Positions 1 to 5,027 of a stretch of 5,027 bases of DNA are shown here, piece after piece; positions within the stretch are counted from its first letter, which is position 1; each line of letters starts with the position of its first letter. Location: NCBI GenBank assembly GCA_900771955.1, contig CAAGPW010000037.1, positions 1 through 5,027 on the forward strand. The letters are read 5' to 3'. The translations under genes were made by a program, and so were the position numbers. This DNA comes from Lachnospiraceae bacterium. GTDB taxonomy: Bacteria; Bacillota; Clostridia; Lachnospirales; Lachnospiraceae. The notes below the pieces were generated by a model that saw nothing but the letters and a program-made list of their open reading frames with translations, had not been told where the DNA came from and ran no database searches.

Positions 1-75
1 AGTTCTTGACAAAAAGAGCGGCATCGACAGACGGTCGCAGTATGCCTATGACGAAGCGGGAAATGTGCGGAAACG
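1..75 (+). repeat. Terminal direct repeat, copy 1 (rhs coding)
   Basis: This 75-base stretch is identical to 4953-5027. It codes in frame for the first visible part of the Rhs repeat region (LDKKSGIDRRSQYAYDEAGN). Since it starts at the window edge, the true length of the homology cannot be seen. Confidence 0.98.
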
Positions 76-2566
76 TACCATCATGGGCACGGACGGGGAA
101 TGTCTGGAGACCGGCTTCCGGTATGATTTCAAGAACCGTCTGACCCATAAGACAGAGCCATGCGGTGCAGCCACACGCTATTTCTATGACCGGAACGACC
201 GGTTATTGAAGGAAATCAGTCCCTACGGCTATGAGCCGGAGAACGACGACGGGGCTGGAACGACCTACCGTTATGACAGCCGGGGCAACCGGATTCGCGT
301 GACAAATGCGCTGGGAGAGCTGGTACAGGAGCGTTCCTATAATCTTCAGAATCTCCCTGTCACGCAGAGAGACGGCTTCGGAAACAGCACTTCTCTTTCC
401 TATGAGCTGGACGGACAGCTCAGGGAGGTGCGGAGAGAAGGCAGACCGCAGGCGGGGAAACGTTCTCTGCAGCAGTACGAGTACAACGCCAGAGGGCAGA
501 TCACCGGCATTGTGGATGGAAACCGGAATCAGATTTCCTACGATGTGGACAACTGGGGCAGGATCACGGGCATCCGCTTTGCGGACGACGTAAAGGAAGG
601 GTATGAATACACTCCGGCAGGACAGGTAAGCAGAGCCGTTGACGGAAACGGTAATTTCGTGCAGTACCATTACAACAGCTTCGGCAAGGTCAGCGAGCGG
701 ATTGACCAGCTGGGGTACAAGGAGAGCTTCCGGTATGACGAGGAGGGCAACCTCGCCCTGCACATCGACCGGGATGGCAGGCGTTTACAGCGCGTCTGCA
801 ACGTGTTCGGTAAGCCCGTTTATGAGAAGGCAACCGATGCGGAGGGGAAGAATCCCAGTATCAGCACATGGCATTACGACAGTCTGGGCAGACTGAGCCG
901 TGCGGTGGGCGACGGGCATTCCTATGAGTATGTTTACAATGAACAAGGCAGGCTGAAGGAGAAGCGCTCGAGCGGGAAGCGCCTGATTTCCTATGCCTAT
1001 GACAAGGCAGGGCAGGTGACGGAGATCAGGGACCCGGCGGGGGTATGCACCCGTTATGAATATGACCTTTTGGGCAGGAGGAGCCGCATCTACAATGACA
1101 GCGGACTGGAGGTGCGTTATGGCTATGATGCGCTGAACCGCATAAAGGACATTCATTACGGAAATGGGGTAACCACCTCTTATGCCTACGATGGGGATGG
1201 AAATCTCAGCAGTCTGGAAACAAGAACGGCGGATCAGACGCTGCTGTCCTTTACCTACCAGTATGACGGAAATGGGAACCGGACAGCGAAGGCAGGAAAT
1301 CAGGTGTCGGCAGTAACCGGTGGCGGCATTACTTTGGGCAGCTGCGCTCTGGATATTTCCTACCGGTATGATGTCCGGGGACAGCTTTTGGAAGAGCGGC
1401 GAAACGGCGCTTCTGTTTGCTATGCTTATGACAGGGCGGGAAACCGCATTCGGAAGACGGATGAAAAAGGTGAGCTCCATTATCTCTATAATGAGAAGAA
1501 CCAGCTGATGCAAGAGGTGGGAAATGAAGGAGCAAAGCGGTTTACTTATGATAAACAAGGTGGTATAATAAAAGAAGAGAGCCTTACATGGATTCGGCAG
1601 TTCACTTATAACAGCCGCCACCAGCAGACGAGGGTGGAAACCGAAAACGGCGATGTGCAGGAGAACCGCTATGATGCGGAGGGACTGCGCTTTGAACTGT
1701 TGGAAAACGGCAGGAGAACCAGCTTTATCTACCACAATGGAGAGCTTCTGTATAGGGAGGGAAGAGAAGGAGCTCCCACAAGCTACCATCTGGGCGCGGG
1801 AATTGAAGCGTTCCAGAGGGAAGAGGAAACCTATTACTATCATCAGGATGAACAACTCAGTACTGCGCTTATCACAGATGAGATTGCCGGCATCAGGAAC
1901 AGTTATCAATATGATGCATTCGGAAATGAACTGGACAGTGTAGAACAGTTTACTAACCATATCCGCTATACAGGTCAGCAGTATGATGACTTGACAGGGC
2001 AGTATTACCTACGGGCAAGATACTACAACCCGGAACTTGGCAGCTTTATGCAGGAGGACGTATATCAGGGAGATGGACTGAACCTGTACGCCTACTGTAG
2101 CAATAATCCGGTGGTGTATTATGATCCGAGTGGGTATAAAAAGGGTTCCAATTCCGGGTGTCCGCCCGCGTCAAACAATGGAGGAGATGGCGGAGCACCG
2201 GAGGGAAATGAGAGTGGTACACCTTCAAAGCAAAAAACATATCAGACTTATACTAAGAAAAATCCAGTAACAGGGGAAGTATATTCAGGTAGAACAAGTG
2301 GATATGGTACACCAGCTGAAAATGTTAGAAGGAGAGATGCCAATCATCATATGAATGAAAAAGGGTATTTACCTGCTCAGTTAGATCAAACTTCAACAAA
2401 TTATAATGCGATTAGGGGACGTGAACAGATGCTTATTGATGCAAATGGTCATGCACAATCTGTTGGTGGTACATCAGGTAATGCAATTAACGGAATTGGT
2501 CCTAACAATAAGAAAAAGGAAATATATATCAATGCAGCAAAAGAATTATTTGGAGAGATAAAATGA
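2..2566 (+). CDS. Rhs/YD-repeat protein with polymorphic C-terminal toxin tip (5' partial)
   Basis: The reading frame is open from base 2, so the N-terminus lies outside the window; 854 residues are visible. The GTG at 65 is inside the frame and is not a credible start. Residues 1 to about 600 are roughly 25 YD-type repeats of about 20 residues (YAYDEAGN, YRYDSRGNR, YEYDLLGRR, YAYDRAGNR). They are followed by the Rhs core-associated domain (YYYHQDEQLST, RYTGQQYDDLTGQYYLRARYY, NLYAY), which ends in NPVVYYDPSGY at about residues 702-712. In known Rhs proteins the repeats form a hollow beta-shell around the toxin, and cleavage occurs near the DPxG motif; that is family knowledge. The tip is described separately. 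The gene overlaps the immunity gene by 4 bases. Neither a secretion signal nor a delivery domain is visible because the front is missing, so the export route is unknown. Confidence in Rhs identity is very high. Confidence 0.97.
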   Translation, partial: VLDKKSGIDRRSQYAYDEAGNVRKRTIMGTDGECLETGFRYDFKNRLTHKTEPCGAATRYFYDRNDRLLKEISPYGYEPENDDGAGTTYRYDSRGNRIRVTNALGELVQERSYNLQNLPVTQRDGFGNSTSLSYELDGQLREVRREGRPQAGKRSLQQYEYNARGQITGIVDGNRNQISYDVDNWGRITGIRFADDVKEGYEYTPAGQVSRAVDGNGNFVQYHYNSFGKVSERIDQLGYKESFRYDEEGNLALHIDRDGRRLQRVCNVFGKPVYEKATDAEGKNPSISTWHYDSLGRLSRAVGDGHSYEYVYNEQGRLKEKRSSGKRLISYAYDKAGQVTEIRDPAGVCTRYEYDLLGRRSRIYNDSGLEVRYGYDALNRIKDIHYGNGVTTSYAYDGDGNLSSLETRTADQTLLSFTYQYDGNGNRTAKAGNQVSAVTGGGITLGSCALDISYRYDVRGQLLEERRNGASVCYAYDRAGNRIRKTDEKGELHYLYNEKNQLMQEVGNEGAKRFTYDKQGGIIKEESLTWIRQFTYNSRHQQTRVETENGDVQENRYDAEGLRFELLENGRRTSFIYHNGELLYREGREGAPTSYHLGAGIEAFQREEETYYYHQDEQLSTALITDEIAGIRNSYQYDAFGNELDSVEQFTNHIRYTGQQYDDLTGQYYLRARYYNPELGSFMQEDVYQGDGLNLYAYCSNNPVVYYDPSGYKKGSNSGCPPASNNGGDGGAPEGNESGTPSKQKTYQTYTKKNPVTGEVYSGRTSGYGTPAENVRRRDANHHMNEKGYLPAQLDQTSTNYNAIRGREQMLIDANGHAQSVGGTSGNAINGIGPNNKKKEIYINAAKELFGEIK
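2138..2566 (+). other. Rhs C-terminal toxin domain, GIY-YIG/URI-fold nuclease-like
   Basis: This is the variable tip after DPSGY, about residues 713-854. It begins with a flexible Gly/Asn/Ser/Pro linker (residues 713-744), then a compact domain. The pattern TYQTYTKKNP at about 746, then EVYSGRTSG at about 759-767, resembles the two strands of a GIY-YIG nuclease. Downstream are an Arg cluster with His (RRRDANHH, about 776), a Glu in RGREQMLID (E808) and Asn residues in GNAINGI (N827, N830). That order (Tyr strands, Arg, Glu, Asn) matches the GIY-YIG active-site order, so I infer a DNase or other nuclease toxin of the Tox-URI kind acting in the target cytoplasm. One 60-base line here (2341-2400) has 19 G/C, against 35 in the core line 1021-1080. 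The fold is inferred from motif order only; another nuclease fold is possible. Confidence 0.6.
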
Positions 2567-3009
2567 GAAAAAAGAGATTAAGATTAGGAGATATTTATGA
2601 GATACCTTTACCAAATGGCAAAAATGCATATGGACGTTTATACAGAGAATATACATTAGCCATATACAAAAAAAGATGTACTTCAATTGAAGAATTACCC
2701 AATACAGAAGACTATGATTTTTTTGTTGGGGTATATAAGGATTTGTTGCAAGATGGTGAATGGAAGATTGTAGGTAATAGGAAGTTTATAACAGAAGAAG
2801 ACGCATGGGCACCTCCACAGTGTGTAGTTGATGCGATTACAAAGACAGGGTCACTCTATTATAAAGGAGAAATAAAACCATGTACGTATGAGGAGTGCAA
2901 AGATTTAGAGGTAGTTGCAGCATGGGATAGACAACATGTTATTGACCGTTTAATGGGAAATGCAGATTGGATGAAATTCTTAGATAAACCTATTAATCCA
3001 GAAAAATAA
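2563..3009 (+). CDS. Imm26-like immunity protein
   Basis: A 148-residue cytosolic protein with no signal peptide or membrane segment. The N-terminus LGDIYEIPLPNGKNAYGRLYRE fits the Imm26 pattern (G-D-x-Y-x-I-P-L-x-x-G-K-x-A-x-G-R), followed by a strand with LAIYKK, the acidic DYDFFVGVY segment and a central Trp in GEWKIVGN, as in that family. Imm26 proteins sit directly after polymorphic toxin tips and neutralise them, so I infer this one binds the Rhs tip. The ATG overlaps the TGA of rhs (ATGA). GGAGAG at 2552-2557 lies 5 bases before the ATG, inside the toxin sequence, so the pair is probably translationally coupled. It shares the AT-rich composition of the tip, suggesting they moved in together. 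Family call is from motif memory, not a search. Confidence 0.8.
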   Translation: MRKKRLRLGDIYEIPLPNGKNAYGRLYREYTLAIYKKRCTSIEELPNTEDYDFFVGVYKDLLQDGEWKIVGNRKFITEEDAWAPPQCVVDAITKTGSLYYKGEIKPCTYEECKDLEVVAAWDRQHVIDRLMGNADWMKFLDKPINPEK

Positions 3010-3027
3010 AACAACCATATCTCGATA

Positions 3028-3056
3028 AGGATGCGTACCATTAAGGTATGCATCCT
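3028..3056 (+). repeat. 12-bp hairpin after the immunity gene
   Basis: AGGATGCGTACC (3028-3039) and GGTATGCATCCT (3045-3056) pair over 12 positions with one G-U in RNA, around a 5-base loop ATTAA. It starts 18 bases after the immunity stop. No T-run follows it, so it is a poor intrinsic terminator; it could protect the 3' end of the message or be a remnant of an inserted repeat. Confidence 0.6.
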
Positions 3057-3075
3057 CGTAATACCTAAACAAAAA

Positions 3076-3159
3076 ACAGAATCGGGAATATTCTATTGGC
3101 GACAACTGCCATGGTGACATTCTCGATTTTCTATTACATGGCAATCCCGATAAAACTGT
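3076..3159. repeat. Nested inverted repeats, possible structured RNA
   Basis: ATCGGGA (3081-3087) is the complement of TCCCGAT (3145-3151), and directly inside the right arm CATGGCA (3137-3143) complements TGCCATG (3107-3113). ACAG (3076-3079) and CTGT (3156-3159) can extend the outer stem past small bulges. The result is a two-tier stem with a 19-base bulge on the left side. I do not recognise the structure; it may be fortuitous or part of a decayed element. Confidence 0.35.
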
Positions 3160-3212
3160 CCCAAAGCATAACATATTTTGGAACAGCAGAAAAAGTTTCA
3201 CACACTCCATTT

Positions 3213-3243
3213 CACCCAACGGCTCTGCCGGTGGGTGTTTTCT
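3213..3243 (+). terminator. Rho-independent terminator
   Basis: CACCCA (3213-3218) pairs with TGGGTG (3232-3237); after one A/G mismatch, CGGC (3220-3223) pairs with GCCG (3227-3230) around the loop TCT. TTTT and CT follow at 3238-3243. The T-run is only on the + strand side, so it would stop transcription coming from rhs and the immunity gene, about 200 bases after the latter. Confidence 0.75.
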
Positions 3244-3246
3244 GGC

Positions 3247-3268
3247 TATGCCGCTTTCTTGCGGCATA
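3247..3268. repeat. 8-bp GC-rich hairpin downstream of the terminator
   Basis: TATGCCGC (3247-3254) and GCGGCATA (3261-3268) form a perfect 8-bp stem with the loop TTTCTT. It lies 9 bases after the first stem of the terminator ends. No T-run follows on either strand, so it may back up the terminator or be a REP-like palindrome. Confidence 0.5.
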
Positions 3269-3575
3269 AGTCCTTTAACCTGCACTATTTTCGACCCTAA
3301 TATTTTTCTTATATTTTCTAAAAGTATCTTCTTTCACATTTCCCCAACAAGCCCTAAAAAGTCTATCATGGGTAACTCCTCGACTTCGCTCTTAAAATCG
3401 CACACAGGGGCAACACAGGCTCTCACAGGAGCAAGAGAAAGTTGATTTGTCTGTCTAAAAAATGAATTTGTGCATATTTACGGTTTTTTCTCTGTTTTTG
3501 GTCTATGGCATAAAGCCAATTCTGTCTTCACATCGCCAAAGTTTCCTCCGATTTTTCAAAAACAAAAATTTTGAC

Positions 3576-3604
3576 TTGCAACTGTTCTTTTTCAGAGTTA
3601 ACAT
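3576..3604 (+). promoter_or_regulatory. Weak candidate promoter before the structured IS110 leader
   Basis: TTGCAA (3576-3581) and TAACAT (3599-3604) are separated by 17 bases; each matches the sigma-70 consensus at 4 of 6 positions. A start at about 3611 would fall at the base of the first stem of the candidate bridge RNA. The match is weak and this AT-rich stretch gives many such hits. Confidence 0.2.
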
Positions 3605-3744
3605 CACACACCACGAAGGAGATTTCTTCTGCTTCGTGTCCTGTGTTCTGCAGGAAATATCCATCTCCATGAAAGTCAGCGGTGTTCCTTTGCGGAATAC
3701 TTTGTGCCTGACCAGAAGTGGATAGGCTATACCACTCTTGCACA
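3605..3744 (+). ncRNA. Candidate IS110 bridge RNA region
   Basis: Three stem-loops follow in order, 94 bases before the transposase start. Stem 1: ACACA (3606-3610) with TGTGT (3642-3646), and inside it CACGAAG (3612-3618) with CTTCGTG (3632-3638). Stem 2: AGGAA (3652-3656) with TTCCT (3685-3689) around a 28-base loop. Stem 3: TGTGC (3703-3707) with GCACA (3740-3744), then an uneven internal loop, then AGTGG (3717-3721) with CCACT (3732-3736). IS110-group elements carry a bridge RNA upstream of the transposase made of a 5' stem-loop and two internal-loop hairpins that choose target and donor DNA. Position and overall plan fit; the guide bases cannot be assigned because the element's right end is lost. 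The match is structural only. Confidence 0.35.
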
Positions 3745-3837
3745 CTTGGTTGCTGAAAAGATGCGTAATTCCGAGAAAGATGCTTAATAGTTGAGATTGC
3801 CACTATTTTGCCAAACATTGAGATTGGGGTTGATTTT

Positions 3838-4425
3838 ATGGTTAAAGAAAATTTTATTTATGTGGGTATCGATTTACACAAAGAAACCCACACAGCAGTT
3901 ATGATTGACTGCTACAATCAAAAGCTTGGAGAGATTACTTTTCCAAACAGACCAGCCGATTTTCCTAAGCTGGTAACAAAGGTTAAAAAATGTAATACTG
4001 ATGCAAAAGAAGTAGTCTATGGTCTGGAGAATGCTTATGGTTACGGCAGACCTTTAGCGGTGTGGCTGATTGATAAGGGGTATTTTGTAAAGGATGTAAA
4101 TACCGCTATCTCACATCGACAGGCAAAGCACCGGGGTGCCATGTATCGCAAAAGTGACAGTGATGATGCGGAAGCCATTGCACTTGCAACATTAAACATG
4201 CTTGATAAGCTTCCGGATGCTTGTCCGAACGATGCGTACTGGTCACTCGGTCAGTTGGTGCACCGCAGGGACAATATCATGAAGCAAAGGACGAGATTAG
4301 TCAACCAATTGCATGAGCAGTTGTGTATTGCATATCCGTCTTATAAGCAGTTTTCAATGACATCAGCAGACCCACTGCACTGTATTTCTGGGAGCATTAC
4401 TCGTCTAGAAAGTATTTGAAGGGTA
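3838..4425 (+). pseudogene. IS110-family transposase, frameshifted and 3'-truncated
   Basis: The start ATG at 3838 opens with MVKENFIYVGIDLHKETH. The N-terminal RuvC-like DEDD domain is complete: D12 in VGIDLHK, E64 in GLENAYG, D107 and D110 in KSDSDDAEAIA. A helical region with QRTRLVNQLHEQL follows. At 4351-4354 (TTTT) one T appears to be missing. In the original frame the protein ends at a TGA at 4417-4419 in unrelated residues, whereas the next frame continues with the family sequence FNDISRPTALYFWEHYSSRKYLKG to about 4421. The C-terminal Transposase_20 domain with its catalytic serine is gone, cut off where the IS4 remnant begins. A weak GGGG at 3824-3827 is the only ribosome-site candidate. 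The gene cannot make an active recombinase. Confidence 0.93.
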
Positions 4426-4820
4426 GTTTACCGGGATCAGGGTATTTCCATCACTCCAGCTTAAAGTAAGCATCCGGAACTCTTATCATCAGTCAGACCT
4501 TTGATATCGTTATTTACGATATCTGCTGCGAGAAGGGAAGTAAAACGAAGCCAGTTTGTTTTTGTGGAATTAAGGAACCGGTAAAAAGTGTTCTTTGAAA
4601 AACCTTCCTTAAAAGAGCCCGTCCGTTGCTGCATATACATGCTTCTTCCGACAAAAATGTTGCTGAGTTTGTAACGAAGCAGAGAAATCGGCGAAACACC
4701 TTTTTCTTTCAGCCCATTACATCTGGCGAGAAGCTTTCCAACATGATGTTTGGAAAGAAATCTCTGAACACAGTCAACTAAGGCTTTCTCATCTGAATAG
4801 TTTTGTGGTATACTGGACAT
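4426..4820 (-). pseudogene. IS4-family transposase, internal deletion and 3' truncation
   Basis: The start is the ATG at 4820-4818 (MSSIPQNYSDEKALVDC), with AAAGGAG at 4836-4830, 9 bases upstream. An in-frame ATG at 4862 overlaps the -10 box and is not the start. About 113 residues of the N-terminal region are intact (SKHHVGKLLARC, SLLRYKLSNIFVGRSMY, KNTFYRFLNSTKTNW, NDIKGLTDDK). At about 4481/4480 the frame changes: the next frame gives FRMLTLSWSDGNTLIPVN (4479-4426), which belongs further along in the same family. The segment between, which in relatives carries the first catalytic Asp region (DDS), has been deleted with a frame change. In the original frame the protein ends at a TAA at 4463-4461. 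Everything after VN is missing. The family call is from remembered homologues. Confidence 0.85.
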
Positions 4821-4860
4821 GGCATAAATCTCCTTTGTAAAATGGTTTCTTGTCAACTCC

Positions 4861-4869
4861 ATTATACCA
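4861..4869 (-). promoter_or_regulatory. Extended -10 promoter of the IS4 transposase
   Basis: Read on the minus strand this is TGGTATAAT: a perfect TATAAT (4866-4861) with the TGN extension. The bases 17 upstream (AGGCAT) are a poor -35, which an extended -10 can tolerate. Transcription would start near 4854 and give a leader of about 34 bases before the ATG at 4820. Confidence 0.6.
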
Positions 4870-4926
4870 AACGGAACAGGTTTATGCCTTTTTTATTGGC
4901 TGAAATATTGAATTTTCAAGGTTTAG

Positions 4927-4943
4927 CACACCTTATTGGTGTG
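4927..4943. repeat. 6-bp hairpin at the IS4 outer edge
   Basis: CACACC (4927-4932) and GGTGTG (4938-4943) pair around TTATT, ending 9 bases before the rhs repeat. It may be part of the IS4 terminus or a barrier to read-through into the element. The following GGAAGTTTT is only a weak T-tract. Confidence 0.4.
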
Positions 4944-4952
4944 GGAAGTTTT

Positions 4953-5027
4953 AGTTCTTGACAAAAAGAGCGGCATCGACAGACGGTCGCAGTATGCCTA
5001 TGACGAAGCGGGAAATGTGCGGAAACG
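4953..5027 (+). repeat. Terminal direct repeat, copy 2 (rhs fragment)
   Basis: An exact copy of 1-75 running to the window end. The rhs frame is open here and extends left to a TAG at 4924-4926, adding HTLLVWEVL before the rhs residues; TTG (4936) and GTG (4939) are the only possible starts and neither has a good ribosome site. This is either a second rhs core copy interrupted by the IS4 element or an assembly overlap. Confidence 0.97.

Larger units (their letters stand above)
3010..3837. other. Gene-poor stretch between immunity gene and IS110 transposase
   Basis: I see no convincing coding region on either strand. Open frames exist on both strands but overlap one another and several hairpins, lack good ribosome sites, and match no family I know. 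The stretch holds a 12-bp hairpin (3028-3056), a nested inverted repeat (3076-3159), a strong terminator (3213-3243), a second hairpin (3247-3268), and a structured segment next to the IS110 gene (3605-3744). The left end of the IS110 element must lie somewhere in it, but I cannot place it by sequence alone. From 3270 to about 3570 I see no recognisable element. Confidence 0.6.
3600..4425 (+). mobile_element. IS110-family element remnant (left part)
   Basis: The remnant contains the structured leader and the first part of the transposase gene. The left boundary is uncertain: 3600 is placed just before the candidate bridge RNA and the real end may lie some tens of bases further left. The right boundary, about 4421-4428, is where transposase homology stops and reverse-strand IS4 sequence starts. 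The right end and the serine domain are missing, so the element is immobile. Confidence 0.6.
4426..4952 (-). mobile_element. IS4-family element remnant (5' end plus part of transposase)
   Basis: The remnant spans the transposase fragment, its promoter and the flank up to the rhs copy at 4953. The outer boundary lies somewhere in 4921-4952, probably near the hairpin at 4927-4943, but I cannot see the terminal inverted repeat because the partner end is lost. It faces the IS110 remnant tail to tail. Confidence 0.6.

Noticed and set aside
65..67. GTG as the start of the rhs gene
   Set aside because: The frame stays open to base 2 with clear YD-repeat residues upstream, so the gene is cut by the window edge.
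785..1960. Long open frame of 391 codons on the minus strand
   Set aside because: It lies wholly within the rhs coding region, whose repetitive GC-biased codons keep the opposite strand open; it resembles no family and has no ribosome site.
1..2130. Tandem repeats suggesting a CRISPR array or satellite
   Set aside because: The periodicity is at the protein level (YD repeats) with divergent DNA; there are no identical repeats with unique spacers.
2980..3285. Open frame of 101 codons on the minus strand
   Set aside because: It overlaps the immunity gene end, the 12-bp hairpin, the nested repeat and the terminator, and has no recognisable domain. A conserved intergenic repeat is more likely than a gene.
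3340..3459. Short minus-strand peptide reading ending EVEELPMIDFLGLVGEM
   Set aside because: The reading is protein-like but has no start codon or ribosome site and I cannot place it in a family; a decayed gene tail is possible but not supported.
3462..3818. Overlapping small open frames on both strands before the IS110 gene
   Set aside because: They compete for the same bases, overlap the candidate bridge RNA stems and look like no known protein.
1..5027. A complete small circular plasmid or phage
   Set aside because: The terminal repeat allows a circle, but there is no replication gene, origin or structural gene, and the join is inside an rhs gene next to IS fossils.

Overview
The window looks like accessory DNA from a low-GC Gram-positive gut anaerobe, most likely a Clostridia/Lachnospiraceae-type genome. 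That guess rests on AGGAG-type ribosome sites, the style of the Rhs protein and the two transposase families; it is an inference, not a database match.

Layout. Positions 2-2566 (+) are the 3' part of an rhs gene: about 25 YD-type repeats, the Rhs core-associated domain ending in DPSGY, then a 142-residue variable tip that looks like a GIY-YIG/URI-fold nuclease toxin. Overlapping it by ATGA, 2563-3009 (+) encodes an Imm26-like immunity protein. Together they form one polymorphic toxin-immunity cassette: the core would be the delivery shell, the tip the toxin, and the small protein protects the producer and its kin. GC content falls sharply where the tip begins, the usual sign of tip exchange. 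Positions 3010-3837 hold no convincing gene. They contain several hairpins, a good rho-independent terminator at 3213-3243, and a structured stretch at 3605-3744 just before an IS110 transposase that could be its bridge RNA.

Positions 3838-4425 (+) are the 5' part of an IS110-family transposase gene with a one-base frameshift and no catalytic-serine domain. Positions 4426-4820 (-) are an IS4-family transposase remnant with its own promoter and ribosome site, an internal frame-changing deletion and a lost 3' end. The two fossils meet tail to tail at about 4421-4428. The upstream end of the IS4 remnant runs into rhs sequence again: 4953-5027 is an exact copy of 1-75.

The 75-base terminal repeat means one of two things: a tandem rhs cassette unit of 4952 bases, or an assembly overlap caused by repeated rhs cores (or, less likely, a circular molecule). 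The most interesting items are the toxin-immunity pair, the terminal repeat, and the candidate bridge RNA beside a dead IS110.
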